A stretch of DNA of 64,000 bases, from assembly GCF_028294535.1 (NCBI RefSeq), contig NZ_JAQBIE010000019.1, forward strand, positions 26,190-90,189. Reading direction: 5' to 3'. Made by a program: the position numbers and the translations under genes. The stretch comes from Paracoccus onchidii. Its GTDB lineage: Bacteria > Pseudomonadota > Alphaproteobacteria > Rhodobacterales > Rhodobacteraceae. The first letter of the stretch is position 1. Each line of letters starts with the position of its first letter. Below are positions 53,304 to 61,899 of the stretch, one piece after another. Below the pieces are notes generated by a model that did not search any database, had not been told where the DNA came from, and saw only the letters and a program-made list of their open reading frames with translations.

Positions 53304-54719
53304 TTAGTTCCCCACCGTTCTGCGCCAATCGCTGAAGGATTTCGCATCGAAATGCTGCGCCTGGTTTGCCTCGCTGACCGAGGGTGCGCGGTTTTCCTTG
53401 ACCGCGTAGGGCGTTGCATCCTCTGGCGGTTCAATCCCCAATGATGGCAACAGCATGCCCATCGAGGCCAGCACGCGGAACCTGACATATTCTTCCAGCG
53501 AATTCGCATTGACCAAATTCGCCTCGGCCTGAAACAATGCGTTCTGCGTGTTCAGGATATCCAGCAGGGATCGAACACCAACCTCGTATTCTTCTTCATA
53601 GGTGGCCCGCAAATCCCGCGACAGATTGGCCTGATCCTGCACGACGCTCTTGCGTTTCCTGGCCGCATCCAGATTTGCCCAACTGTTGCGCACCTCCTTG
53701 TCGACGCGCCGGGCCTGTTGCAGCATTTCCGCGCGGCTCTGACTGGTGCGCCGCACCTGTTCCTGACGCGCGGCGCGCTTGCGCCCGCCCTGAAATTCGT
53801 AACGCAAGGTCAGGCCGATGCGCGCGTCATCGACATCGCCCTCAAAGCCGTTCACGTCACGCCCGGTCAGCACATCTGCCTCCAGGTTGAGCGTCGGGTA
53901 ACGGTTTGCGTTCGCCTCGCGGGCGCGGGCCTCGGCGGTGCCGACATCGGCTTGTGTGAAACGTACGGTCGGATTGTTGCGCCGGGCGATGGCCAGTGCT
54001 TCGTCCAGCGATCCCGGCATGGCGCCGCCAATCGACGGCAATGACCCAAGGTTCTCGGGCTGCACACCAACCACGGCAAGGAAATTGTCACGAATGTCCT
54101 GCGCATCCAGCTGAAAGCTGATCAGCGTATCTTCGGCCAGAAAAACCCGTTCCTGCGCCTGCTGAATATCGCCAACCGGCAGGGCGCCGCTGTCAAATCC
54201 ACCCTGTAGCCGATCGTAAAGCCGTTGATGATAGGTCAGGTTATCCTGCGCAAGCGCAACCAGACGCCCCGCCCTGAGCACATCGGCATAAAGCCGGATC
54301 GCCTCGAGCGACAGGAACTCGGAACGTTCAAGCACGCGCAGCGCAGCCGCATCAACGCGATAGGCCTGCCGTTCGATTTCCGAGCGGGTGCGAAATCCGT
54401 CAAACAACACCTGCGTCATGCGCCCGCGCACCTGATACCCCGAGATCGGGTCATCAGATGCGGTCAGGTCAGAGGTGGTCGTGCCGTTGTTCAGACTGGA
54501 ACCAGCCCAGGCCTCGAGTTCGAATTTGGGAACACGAAACGCCCTGGACTGATCCAGTTCGAATTCGATCGCCTGCTTGTTGGCCTCGGCAGCTTTGATT
54601 TCAGGGTTCGTTTCCAGAACATACAGGACCGCGTCTTTCGCCGACAGCGCGAAAACCGGCCCGGACATCAACGTTCCGGCAGCGACCGTCAGCAACATGG
54701 AAATTCGGCGCAGCCTCAC
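53304..54719 (-). CDS. TolC-family outer-membrane protein of the type I system
   Basis: A 471-residue outer-membrane channel component with a signal peptide (residues 1-25, ending GPVFALS). It has two OEP repeats rich in heptads: AVLYVLETNPEIKAAEANKQAIEFELDQSRAF and the later LAIARRNNPTVRFTQADVGTAEARAREANANRYPTLNLEADV, the pattern of TolC/LapE proteins. The C-terminal region SLEEYVRFRVLASMGMLLPSLGI is typical of the agglutination-type subgroup. It follows the divergent partner arrangement: same strand as, and upstream of, the adhesin gene (117 bases), so possibly co-transcribed with it. It completes the ABC-adaptor-pore set. Confidence 0.93.
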   Translation of the reverse strand: MRLRRISMLLTVAAGTLMSGPVFALSAKDAVLYVLETNPEIKAAEANKQAIEFELDQSRAFRVPKFELEAWAGSSLNNGTTTSDLTASDDPISGYQVRGRMTQVLFDGFRTRSEIERQAYRVDAAALRVLERSEFLSLEAIRLYADVLRAGRLVALAQDNLTYHQRLYDRLQGGFDSGALPVGDIQQAQERVFLAEDTLISFQLDAQDIRDNFLAVVGVQPENLGSLPSIGGAMPGSLDEALAIARRNNPTVRFTQADVGTAEARAREANANRYPTLNLEADVLTGRDVNGFEGDVDDARIGLTLRYEFQGGRKRAARQEQVRRTSQSRAEMLQQARRVDKEVRNSWANLDAARKRKSVVQDQANLSRDLRATYEEEYEVGVRSLLDILNTQNALFQAEANLVNANSLEEYVRFRVLASMGMLLPSLGIEPPEDATPYAVKENRAPSVSEANQAQHFDAKSFSDWRRTVGN

Positions 54720-55325
54720 ATCATCCCCCTGATCTCTGGATCATTTGAACTAAATGTTACCGACGAAATCCTTGCTGGCAACCTCTTGTCTGCTTGTGTC
54801 AGGGGCCGATTCCACCGGATCACGTACCGATCAAGGGCGGATCACCGGCTCTATTATGTGTTTACATTGAATTAATGCCATGCCGGGCCCGGATCATGCG
54901 GACGCCATTTAGTTGACAGGCGTTGTAAATCTGCCGCGCTTTTCCATGGCTGGCCCGCCATTGTTGCAACCATTTGGAAATGTCACCAGTGGCGTCGACA
55001 TACGCACGGTGTTGCAATCCGCAGGCCGTCGATTTTGGTTTGGGCAACCCGCTTTGAAACCGCGGTCCAGCCAGATTGGGTTCAAGGTGCGCTTGTGATC
55101 GCGATCCGTTTCGGCCTTGTTTGCAGACCCCGACAACGGACATGATGTTCGATCGCGTCAATCAGCTTTTCGGCCATTCTTGAGCCGCCATCACTGCCCG
55201 ACCCAAGGCAGTTCCTGGAAATGTGCCAGCACTGGCAGATCATTGCGTTGTCGGCGACGTCCCGCATGACAGCGGAACGTCTGGAAGCCACGCGTGCTGA
55301 CGGCGTTTGGCAGCCCTGCCCGGGA
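54720..55325. other. 606-base interval with no recognised gene
   Basis: Minus-strand frames at 54862-55161 and 54909-55136 are open, but neither shows a family motif, and they overlap each other. The absence of a ribosome site, the irregular codon use and the nearby IS remnant at 58 kb suggest decayed sequence. The promoter of the TolC-type gene should lie at its left edge. Confidence 0.45.
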
Positions 55326-56171
55326 TCAGGTCCGCAAACCCGCGAAATAGTCGTCCCAGGTTTGATGGGGACGCCCGAATACAAGCTCGAAATCCGAAGG
55401 GTTGTCGAATGCGCCCTGCCGGATGCCTTCATAGATGCCGCCGATGATTTCACCAAAGAACGGTCCAAGCTCGGCCGAGCGATCAGCGATGAATTCGGCG
55501 GTCGGAATTTCGCGATAGACCAGCCGCGCATCGAATGTCCGGTTCAGGTATTCCGCCAGTTGCGCCTGGGTGATGGCTTCCCCATGCAGGTTAAGGGTCC
55601 TGCCATTCAGGTTTGTCTGCGTCAGAAGGCTGGCATAGGCGCGGGCCAGTTCGGCGCGGGTGGTGTAACCGCATCTTGCATCACCGGCACTGTTTACGAT
55701 TTCACCGCGCGCTTTGTAGCTTTCAACATATTCGACATCAGGCTCGATATAGATTCCGTTGCGCCCGATCACCCAATCCAGCCCACTATCGCGAATGTCC
55801 GCCTCGGTCTGACGGTTGCTTTGAACCACTGGGGAAAACGCGGTTCCCTCGTCCGGGCCTTGAATGCTGGTATAGACAATCTTGCGCACGCCAGCGGCGC
55901 GTGCAGCATTGATCACGTTGCGATGCTGGGGAATGCGCTTTTCGGGTGCCTCCAGGCCGGAAACCAGCAACAACGCGTCCACGCCTTTCAGGGAAACGCG
56001 CAACTGATCGGCGGCTTCGTAATCGCCGGGGCGGATTTCGACACCCAAGCTGCGTGCATTCGCCGGTGTGCGGGCAAGCCCCACGACATTTTCGTGGCCC
56101 TGTTCCTTGACCAGCGCGTTGACGATGGCTCCGCCAAGCTGCCCTGAGGCCGCGGTAACTGCGATTTTCAT
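55326..56171 (-). CDS. NmrA-like NAD(P)-binding protein (QOR2/YtfG-like reductase)
   Basis: A 281-residue Rossmann-fold protein starting IAVTAASGQLGGAIVNALVKEQG, where G-x-L-G-x replaces the typical GxxGxxG of extended SDRs. Further landmarks are LLLVSGLEAPEKRIPQHRNVINAARAAGVRKIVYTSIQG and LDWVIGRNGIYIEP. The classic YxxxK is missing, as in NmrA/QOR2 proteins, which act as quinone reductases or redox sensors. AGGAAAC precedes the ATG by five bases. It is probably transcribed after the DUF2218 gene, 50 bases upstream on the same strand. Confidence 0.87.
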   Translation of the reverse strand: MKIAVTAASGQLGGAIVNALVKEQGHENVVGLARTPANARSLGVEIRPGDYEAADQLRVSLKGVDALLLVSGLEAPEKRIPQHRNVINAARAAGVRKIVYTSIQGPDEGTAFSPVVQSNRQTEADIRDSGLDWVIGRNGIYIEPDVEYVESYKARGEIVNSAGDARCGYTTRAELARAYASLLTQTNLNGRTLNLHGEAITQAQLAEYLNRTFDARLVYREIPTAEFIADRSAELGPFFGEIIGGIYEGIRQGAFDNPSDFELVFGRPHQTWDDYFAGLRT

Positions 56172-56221
56172 GTCTTGTTTCCTTGATCGATACGGTTCTG
56201 TGACAGCGGTTCCGCCAGATG

Positions 56222-56506
56222 TCAGTCGGTTGTGTTCCAGGTCATGGTGATGTCTTCGCGAAATGCAAAACGGGCGAGATGGTCGCCGATCACCGCATCC
56301 ATCCGCGAAATGCTGTCTGCATCCGCAGTATTGGTCAGCGTCAAGGCGCTGTCATCGGCACGCAATGCACAGACACCGAATGGCAAGGTGATCTGGCCAT
56401 CTTCGGGGGTGAACTCGACCGGGACCTTGTGGCCGAAATGCTTGCAAAGCTGCTGTAAATAGGTTCTGGCCCGGGCCGTCGGGATGGTTGCGCGGCTGGT
56501 TGGCAT
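56222..56506 (-). CDS. DUF2218-family protein
   Basis: A 94-residue protein with the DUF2218 pattern: RARTYLQQLCKHFGHKVPVEF at the start, ITLPFGVCALRADDSALTLT in the middle and VIGDHLARFAFREDITMTW at the end. The family's role is unknown; members often sit near iron-uptake or redox genes. The start is ATG 56506, six bases from AGGAG; ATG 56512 would touch the ribosome site. It precedes the NmrA-like gene. Confidence 0.85.
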   Translation of the reverse strand: MPTSRATIPTARARTYLQQLCKHFGHKVPVEFTPEDGQITLPFGVCALRADDSALTLTNTADADSISRMDAVIGDHLARFAFREDITMTWNTTD

Positions 56507-56761
56507 GATCATCTCCTGTCGTGTTGCAGGAAATCTAGCGTCGATCCGCCAATCCGATTAGCCCGGGTTTGCCGGAATCATCTTTCCAAATTATGAAAAG
56601 ACTATCCCCCGCACCTTCTTATCAGCCTTGCATTGCTGTAGGCCGCCCCCGGATGGAACGGGCACCCGCATGGTGCCATGCCCGGATCTTCCGGGCATTG
56701 ACCGGCCAGAGGGCAGGTGTGAACATGCATCCATACGAGATACATCATCCCTGCCCGCACA

Positions 56762-57358
56762 ATGCCCGCAACCATCCGCTATCTGACCCACCCTCAGGTC
56801 CTGATCGAACCGAATAAGGACGTTCGAAAATGGTCGTTGAACCAAGCTGGCTTCGACCGTGTTGCGGCGCTTGCGGCGCGGCCGGGGGCGCTGATCGGGA
56901 CAGGAAGGGTCATCAGCAGCCCAGAGATCAAGGCACTTGAAACTGCCGCACCGCTGGCCCGCGCCCTTGGGCTGGAACTGGAGACACGCCCTCGGATGCA
57001 TGAGAATGACCGCAGTGCGACTGGATTCCTGCCCCCAGAGGAATTCGAGACCGTCGCGGATCAGTTCTTTGCAGCACCTGACGACAGCGCGCGCGGCTGG
57101 GAAACCGCGAACCAGGCCCAACGCCGCATCGTGACCGAAATTCAAACCTGCCTCGCAACCCCTGGCGACGGCGATGTTCTTTTTGTCGGCCACGGCGCGG
57201 TGGGCACCCTGCTGTTTTGCGCCCTGTCCAGAATAGGCATCGATCGGCGTTATGACCAAGGGCCCGGAGGCGGCGGAAACTGGTTCGAATTCGACCTGCA
57301 ACACCAAAGACCATTACAGGGATGGCAGCCAATGGAAGCACTGATGAATCAAGGCTGA
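56762..57358 (+). CDS. Histidine-phosphatase superfamily protein with altered RHG motif
   Basis: A 198-residue protein of the phosphoglycerate-mutase-like fold. The first strand reads TIRYLTHPQV, so the phosphate-binding Arg of RHG is Thr9 while His10 is kept. The second Arg is Lys in SSPEIKALETAAPLA. The acid residue is in MHENDRSATGFL and the second His in VLFVGHGAVGTLL. Activity may be changed, or a different substrate used. No operon partner is obvious; it sits alone between the DUF2218 gene and the sulfotransferase fragment. Confidence 0.78.
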   Translation: MPATIRYLTHPQVLIEPNKDVRKWSLNQAGFDRVAALAARPGALIGTGRVISSPEIKALETAAPLARALGLELETRPRMHENDRSATGFLPPEEFETVADQFFAAPDDSARGWETANQAQRRIVTEIQTCLATPGDGDVLFVGHGAVGTLLFCALSRIGIDRRYDQGPGGGGNWFEFDLQHQRPLQGWQPMEALMNQG

Positions 57359-57403
57359 GGGGCTGAAACGGGATCAGACCGTCAGGCGGCCAGCCGACGC
57401 GGA

Positions 57404-57780
57404 TCAGGGCCAACGATCCAAGCGCAAATCAAATTCATCTGCCAGTTTCACCGAACGCGAAGAAAATTCCATGGCAAGCTTGGCCAGAACCTCGGCATCG
57501 TCTCGTTCGGCGCGGACAGGCTGTGTGTTCAGCTTGCGATACAGCCCCCGCAATCCGTCATAAAACCGCCCCTTGGACAGATGCGCCCGGATCGACACAT
57601 TGATCCGCTGCAAGGCCCGCGACTTTGGCTGATAGCTTTCGTTTTCCTTCTCGAAGGCAAAATCATCATAAAATGAAGGGTCCAGACCACTCCAGATGGC
57701 AATGCGCCGAACAAGGTCACGCGGATCGGCGACCAATTCATCAAAGGTGCAGACCATCATCCGATTGTCGCCCAAAGCCG
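57404..57780 (-). pseudogene. Sulfotransferase C-terminal fragment, 5' end lost to an IS3-type remnant
   Basis: The frame ends with TGA at 57404-57406 and reads like the C-terminal third of a Sulfotransfer_1 enzyme: NRMMVCTFDELVADPRDLVRRIAIWSGLDPSFYDDF, then EKENESYQPKSRALQRIN. The P-loop and 3'-phosphate motifs of the N-terminal half are missing. Homology-like sequence stops near 57780, exactly where the IS3-type orfB fragment begins on the same strand. The open frame running on to 57997 is IS sequence in another frame. The gene was therefore probably truncated by the insertion and later deletion. Confidence 0.7.
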
Positions 57781-58014
57781 CCCGACAACAATCCCTTCCC
57801 GGCGCAAATAGGGCGCGATCGGGCGCGACCCGAAGAACGGGTATCTGATGAACACACGGTCGATCTCTTTCATCATCGCCAGCGTGCCCGCGCCGATGCC
57901 GACAGGTGTGTAGTAGAACGCGGATCGGCTCAACCGCACCAGTTTGCATTACTGGCTGATGCTCAATGCAGGGTGATCCCGTTTGATCATCGCGCATTTC
58001 TTGTCGGAGTTCAT
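57779..58014 (-). pseudogene. IS3-family orfB (integrase), truncated with a premature stop
   Basis: From ATG 58014 the minus strand reads MNSDKKCAMIKRDHPALSISQ, then a TAA (57951-57949) where Gln is expected. It continues CKLVRLSRSAFYYTPVG and MMKEIDRVFIRYPFFGSR, then PIAPYLRREGIVVGR before it ends at the junction. This is the region before the DDE catalytic core, which is absent. Confidence 0.8.
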
Positions 58015-58286
58015 CGCTTCAGCCCTTCGGACAAAAAACATTCTCGACCGCCAACCTCGCGATCTGGGCGTGCCGTTCTTTCACCTCGGCCTCGGTAGGG
58101 GCCTTCGGTTTGCCGCCACCAGCGAACACATCGGCCATCCCTCGACAGTCTGAGCTTCCACGTGCTCACCTGGTTCGGGTGAACCTGATGCCTTGCTGCG
58201 ATCTCCTGGATCGTCTTGTCACCGCGCAGTGCCTCAAACGCGACCTTGGCCTTGAACTGGTCTGTAAACTTCCGCCGCTTCGTAAA
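58014..58286 (-). pseudogene. IS3-family orfA, frameshifted
   Basis: The minus strand encodes TKRRKFTDQFKAKVAFEALRG, DKTIQEIAARHQVHPNQVSTWK, then after a frameshift GMADVFAGGGKPKAP and TEAEVKERHAQIARLAVEN, then, after a second shift at a run of six T's, FLSEGLKR and a stop. These are the helix-turn-helix and leucine-zipper parts of an IS3 orfA. The expected ATG is also spoiled (ATATTTACG). The product cannot be made. Confidence 0.8.
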
Positions 58287-58352
58287 TATCGTATCCCTTC
58301 AAAGGTTCGGGATACACCTTAGCCGACTGTCCAGTTCTACCGGACCACTTCA

Positions 58353-58546
58353 CTTCCATTCATGGGAAAGGACCGCACCATCAAACCGTGGGATCAAACA
58401 CCAAAACAGCGCCCGACACCGCCATAAAATCAAGAAAATCGCTATCGGTTTCGCGGCTCGAAGTCAAACCGCGATCGGGGCATCTTTCTGTTGATCCGGC
58501 ATTCGTGAACCTGCCGAACGCCAATGCTGGCGTGTCGCCGGTGCCA
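58353..58546. other. 194-base interval between IS remnant and aminotransferase gene
   Basis: A 65-codon minus-strand frame (58381-58578) starts inside the aminotransferase gene end and has no recognisable motif or ribosome site. I see no terminator with a T-tract for the aminotransferase operon here. Confidence 0.4.
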
Positions 58547-59752
58547 TTAACCGCAATCCGGTAGATGCCGACGGACACATGCCACGATGATCTGGCCGAT
58601 CTGGCGACAATCCTCGACCTCGAAGGTCAGGGGCAGACGCATGTCAAACAGCCCTGCCATGACGGCATCGGTGCGCGGCAATTCCTGAGTTTCCATATAT
58701 TGCCAACTTGGATGCGCCGAGGTGAAACCGACAGGTTCGGCAGCGCCGAACCATTTCAGCTCGACCCCAAGATCGGCGGCATCCGCGACAATCTTCCGGG
58801 CAACCTCGCCACAGATTTCAGGCAGCCGAAACTGGATCGAACTGCCGACAAATGCCTCGGCGGCGGGGCGGCGGGGCAACATGATTGCCCGGCAGCTGTC
58901 CAATATCTCTGACACCGCCCGATAGCGTTCGTTCCAACGCCGCAACGCGTCTTCGATTTCGACCAGTTGCGGGCGCAGGATTGCCGCGCGCAGGTTGTCC
59001 ATGCGGGCGGACAGATTTGGCATTTTCAGCCGCACGCGCTCGAAGTATTGCTCTTTTGGCGCAGCGCCGTGACGGCCATACAGCATGTATGACCCCGACA
59101 GGATGATCGCCCGCGCCATGAAGTCGGGATCATCGGATACCAGCAGCCCCCCTTCGCCCGAGTTCAGGTGCTTGTAGGTCTGAGAGCTGAAAGCCCCCGC
59201 CAATCCGAACGAGCCGCTGCGCCGGCCATTCCATCTGGCGCCCATCGTATGTGCGCAATCCTCGATCAAAAGAACCCCGGCATCCGCGCATATTCTGGTC
59301 AGCAGATCCATGTCGCAAAGATGGCCACGCATATGGGACGCCATGACAGCAGCCGGGCGGTGCCGGGCGATCTGGCGTTGCAGATCGTCCAGATCCAGCC
59401 GCAGATCTTCGGTAATCTCGACCAGCACCGGGCGCGCACCGACCGCAACGATGGCACCGGGCACGGGCGCCAGCGTGAAGCCGTTGGTCAGCACCACATC
59501 GCCGACCCCAATTCCAGCGGCGCGCAATGCGATGCGTAACGCCGCTCCACCGGAAGAACAGGCAAGCGCGTATCGGCTGCCTTGCCATGCCGCCACTTCG
59601 CGTTCCAGCGCCGCGACCTGCGATTCTTCGCCTGGTGCGACATTGTATCTGTGCAATCGCCCGCTGCGCATCACCTCGATAGCGGCAGCGATGCTGTCTT
59701 CTGGGATTGCTTCCTGCTGGGTAAAGCTCTTGTCAAACCGGATGGGTAACAT
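58547..59752 (-). CDS. DegT/DnrJ/EryC1-family PLP-dependent aminotransferase
   Basis: A 401-residue fold-type I aminotransferase. PLP contacts are visible: SGGAALRIAL (phosphate cup), LIEDCAHTMGARW with Asp165, and the Schiff-base lysine Lys194 in AFSSQTYKHLNSGEGG. The family normally aminates keto-sugars, but no sugar-nucleotide genes are near. It is last in a minus-strand run after a taurine/nitrate-type ABC importer, 61 bases from the permease gene, so an amino-group exchange on the imported compound is inferred. AGGA lies nine bases before ATG 59752. Confidence 0.85.
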   Translation of the reverse strand: MLPIRFDKSFTQQEAIPEDSIAAAIEVMRSGRLHRYNVAPGEESQVAALEREVAAWQGSRYALACSSGGAALRIALRAAGIGVGDVVLTNGFTLAPVPGAIVAVGARPVLVEITEDLRLDLDDLQRQIARHRPAAVMASHMRGHLCDMDLLTRICADAGVLLIEDCAHTMGARWNGRRSGSFGLAGAFSSQTYKHLNSGEGGLLVSDDPDFMARAIILSGSYMLYGRHGAAPKEQYFERVRLKMPNLSARMDNLRAAILRPQLVEIEDALRRWNERYRAVSEILDSCRAIMLPRRPAAEAFVGSSIQFRLPEICGEVARKIVADAADLGVELKWFGAAEPVGFTSAHPSWQYMETQELPRTDAVMAGLFDMRLPLTFEVEDCRQIGQIIVACVRRHLPDCG

Positions 59753-59813
59753 TGCGTTCGATCCTTGTCGCGAAACGTGCTTGGCGCGGCCGAAAATGGC
59801 CGCAGCCGGGCGA

Positions 59814-61037
59814 TCAGCTTTGGCCTTTCCAGGGCACCAGCTTGCGTTCGGCGACCCGCATCAGCACATCAATGCCATAGCCGATGACGCCGATCAGAAT
59901 GATCCCCATCAGCACGATATCGGTCAGCTGGAACTTGGACGCGGCAATGATCATCATGCCTGCCCCCTTTTGCGCCGCCACAAGTTCGGCCGCGACCACG
60001 GTGCCCCAGCAAACGCCCATCGCCACCCGCGCGCCGGTAAAGATTTCGGGCAAAGAATTGGGCAGGATCACATGGCGCAGCAATTGCCATTTGGATGCCC
60101 CCAGCGAATAGGCGGCATGCACCTTGGTGATATTCACCCCCGACACGCCCGCCCGCGCGGCGATGGTCATCACCCAAAGCGCGGCAAGAAACAGCAGAAC
60201 GACCTTGCCGCTTTCCCAGATTCCGAACCATATGATGACCAGCGGTATCAGCGCCAGCGGTGGAACCGGGCGCATGAACTCGACGATCGGATCGAACCAG
60301 CCACGAAACCAGCCAGACAGCCCCATCGCATACCCAAGCGGAATACCAACCAGCGCCCCAAGCGCAAATCCGGCCAGAACCCGCATCAAGGACGCGCCAA
60401 GATGTTCCCACAGGGTAAAGTTCTGATATCCCGACCTGGCAATCTCAAGGAAACGGCTTGCGACCGCCTCGGGGGATGGCAGCCATATCGGCTCCATCTG
60501 CAGCCCCTTGTCTGCCGCGAAGGACAAGGTGCCCTTGGGCGTCATCGAAACGCGCCCATGCGCCACATCAACAGTCTGGCCAGCCGAAATCGGGATGCCA
60601 TCTACCGAAAAAGCCTGCCCGCCATCGGGCAGACGGATCAACTGGTCACGACCGCGCGGCACGCTGGCGACCACATCGGCCCCGGGCGGTTGGGCCGGGA
60701 CTTCGGTTCCGGCATAGATCAACGCCGTTCCGCCTTGCACCTCGCCAGAGGCTGATCGGATTTCATAGCTGAATGAGGTTTCACCCAGAAACGGACCCGG
60801 CACATGGAATGGCACCAGTTTCGAGCCGGTAAAGGCCCCCCACAACAGAAACGCGACGAGAATGGAAATAACCGAAGCCGCCCGATCGGGACGAATGGCA
60901 CTTTCGTCACCGAAGGTTACGGTCTTGAGGCTGGTCAGATCGTGGCGTTCTTGCATGCCGCGACGAATGACACGCATCACCAGCGCTGAACCGGCAAACA
61001 ATGCCGCATAGACCACAAGAATAGCCAGACCCGTCAT
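59814..61037 (-). CDS. ABC permease, taurine/nitrate type, with long N-terminal extension
   Basis: A 407-residue permease. The C-terminal ~215 residues are an ordinary TauC/SsuC permease with five or six helices and the coupling loop KVHAAYSLGASKWQLLRHVILPNSLPEIFTGARVAMG. The first ~190 residues add two membrane helices (about 4-22 and 56-74) flanking a soluble, probably periplasmic, region (~75-185). Family members usually have ~260 residues, so the extension is unusual. The start overlaps the ATPase stop by 4 bases (ATGA). Confidence 0.88.
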   Translation of the reverse strand: MTGLAILVVYAALFAGSALVMRVIRRGMQERHDLTSLKTVTFGDESAIRPDRAASVISILVAFLLWGAFTGSKLVPFHVPGPFLGETSFSYEIRSASGEVQGGTALIYAGTEVPAQPPGADVVASVPRGRDQLIRLPDGGQAFSVDGIPISAGQTVDVAHGRVSMTPKGTLSFAADKGLQMEPIWLPSPEAVASRFLEIARSGYQNFTLWEHLGASLMRVLAGFALGALVGIPLGYAMGLSGWFRGWFDPIVEFMRPVPPLALIPLVIIWFGIWESGKVVLLFLAALWVMTIAARAGVSGVNITKVHAAYSLGASKWQLLRHVILPNSLPEIFTGARVAMGVCWGTVVAAELVAAQKGAGMMIIAASKFQLTDIVLMGIILIGVIGYGIDVLMRVAERKLVPWKGQS

Positions 61038-61840
61038 GCTGCCGCCCCCTGAGAACCCATGATCTCTTCTTCCATGTTCCAGATCATCGACAGGATTTCT
61101 TCGCGCCGCGCCGCGAAATCCGGCAGTTTCTTGATCTCGCGAAGATCGCGTCCGACGCCCTGATCAGCAAAGGGAAGCTGGTATTCCCGGTAAATGCGCC
61201 CGGGCCGCGGAGCCATGACGATCAGGCGTTCACCCAGCAACAAGGCTTCTTCGACCGAATGGGTGATCAGGATGACCGTCTTGCCGGTTTCCTTCCACAG
61301 ATTTAGCACCATGGCCTGCATCTTTTCGCGGGTCAGCGCATCCAGCGCCCCAAGCGGTTCATCCATCAGAATGACATCAGGATCATTGGCCAGGCAACGT
61401 GCCAGAGCCACGCGCTGTTGCATGCCGCCGGACAGTTCGTAGATGGCTTTCTCGCGAAAATCGGCCAGGCCGACCGTATCAATCAGATGATCAACCTTCG
61501 GGCCATATTGTGCGGCGCCCTGCCCGGCCATTCGCGGACCAAAGGACACATTGTCACGCACGTTCATCCATTCGAACAGCGCGCCTTTCTGAAAGACCAC
61601 CCCGCGTTCGGCATCGGGTCCCCGGACCGCCTGACCGTTCAGCGAGATTCTGCCCCCCGTCGGCGCAAGAAATCCGGCGACGATGTTCAGCAGCGTCGAT
61701 TTTCCGCAACCGGACGGGCCCAGAACCGACAGCAATTGCCCCGGTTCCAGTTTCAGCGACACATCCTGCAATGCCTGCACATATGATCCGTTCGGCAGAT
61801 CAAAGCGCATCGAAATATTCTCAAGTTCAAGGCCGGACAT
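61034..61840 (-). CDS. ABC ATP-binding protein, taurine/nitrate type (TauB-like)
   Basis: A 268-residue ATPase with GPSGCGKSTLLN, VVFQKGALFEWMNVRDNV (Q-loop), ELSGGMQQRVALARCL, VILMDEPLGALDALTRE and ILITHSVEEAL. The LTRE and SVEEALLL segments are typical of the TauB/SsuB group. It follows the binding-protein gene after a 59-base gap with a hairpin and overlaps the permease gene by 4 bases. Confidence 0.92.
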   Translation of the reverse strand: MSGLELENISMRFDLPNGSYVQALQDVSLKLEPGQLLSVLGPSGCGKSTLLNIVAGFLAPTGGRISLNGQAVRGPDAERGVVFQKGALFEWMNVRDNVSFGPRMAGQGAAQYGPKVDHLIDTVGLADFREKAIYELSGGMQQRVALARCLANDPDVILMDEPLGALDALTREKMQAMVLNLWKETGKTVILITHSVEEALLLGERLIVMAPRPGRIYREYQLPFADQGVGRDLREIKKLPDFAARREEILSMIWNMEEEIMGSQGAAA

Positions 61841-61868
61841 CGGGCAACCTCCCTTCTTGCCGTGTCGA

Positions 61869-61896
61869 GGCGAAAGGCGCGATGCGCCTTTCCGCC
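61869..61896 (-). terminator. Intercistronic hairpin after the taurine-type binding-protein gene
   Basis: GAAAGGCGC (61872-61880) pairs perfectly with GCGCCTTTC (61884-61892) around a three-base loop, with GGC/GCC pairs beyond a one-base bulge. It lies about 4-31 bases after the binding-protein stop. No T-tract follows on the minus strand; attenuation or RNA stabilisation is likely. Confidence 0.6.
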
Positions 61897-61899
61897 ATT

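Larger units (their letters stand above)
57779..58352 (-). mobile_element. Decayed IS3-family insertion sequence (5' part only)
   Basis: About 570 bases of an IS3-type element, minus strand. It holds a terminal-repeat-like end (TGAAGTGGTCCGG on the minus strand, from 58352), a broken orfA and the first part of orfB. Homology ends inside orfB at VVGR, where sulfotransferase sequence starts, so the right half is missing. Confidence 0.78.

Noticed and set aside
54862..55161. 99-codon minus-strand frame as a transposase or recombinase remnant
   Set aside because: I could not find a DDE, HTH or tyrosine-recombinase motif, and an overlapping frame is equally open.
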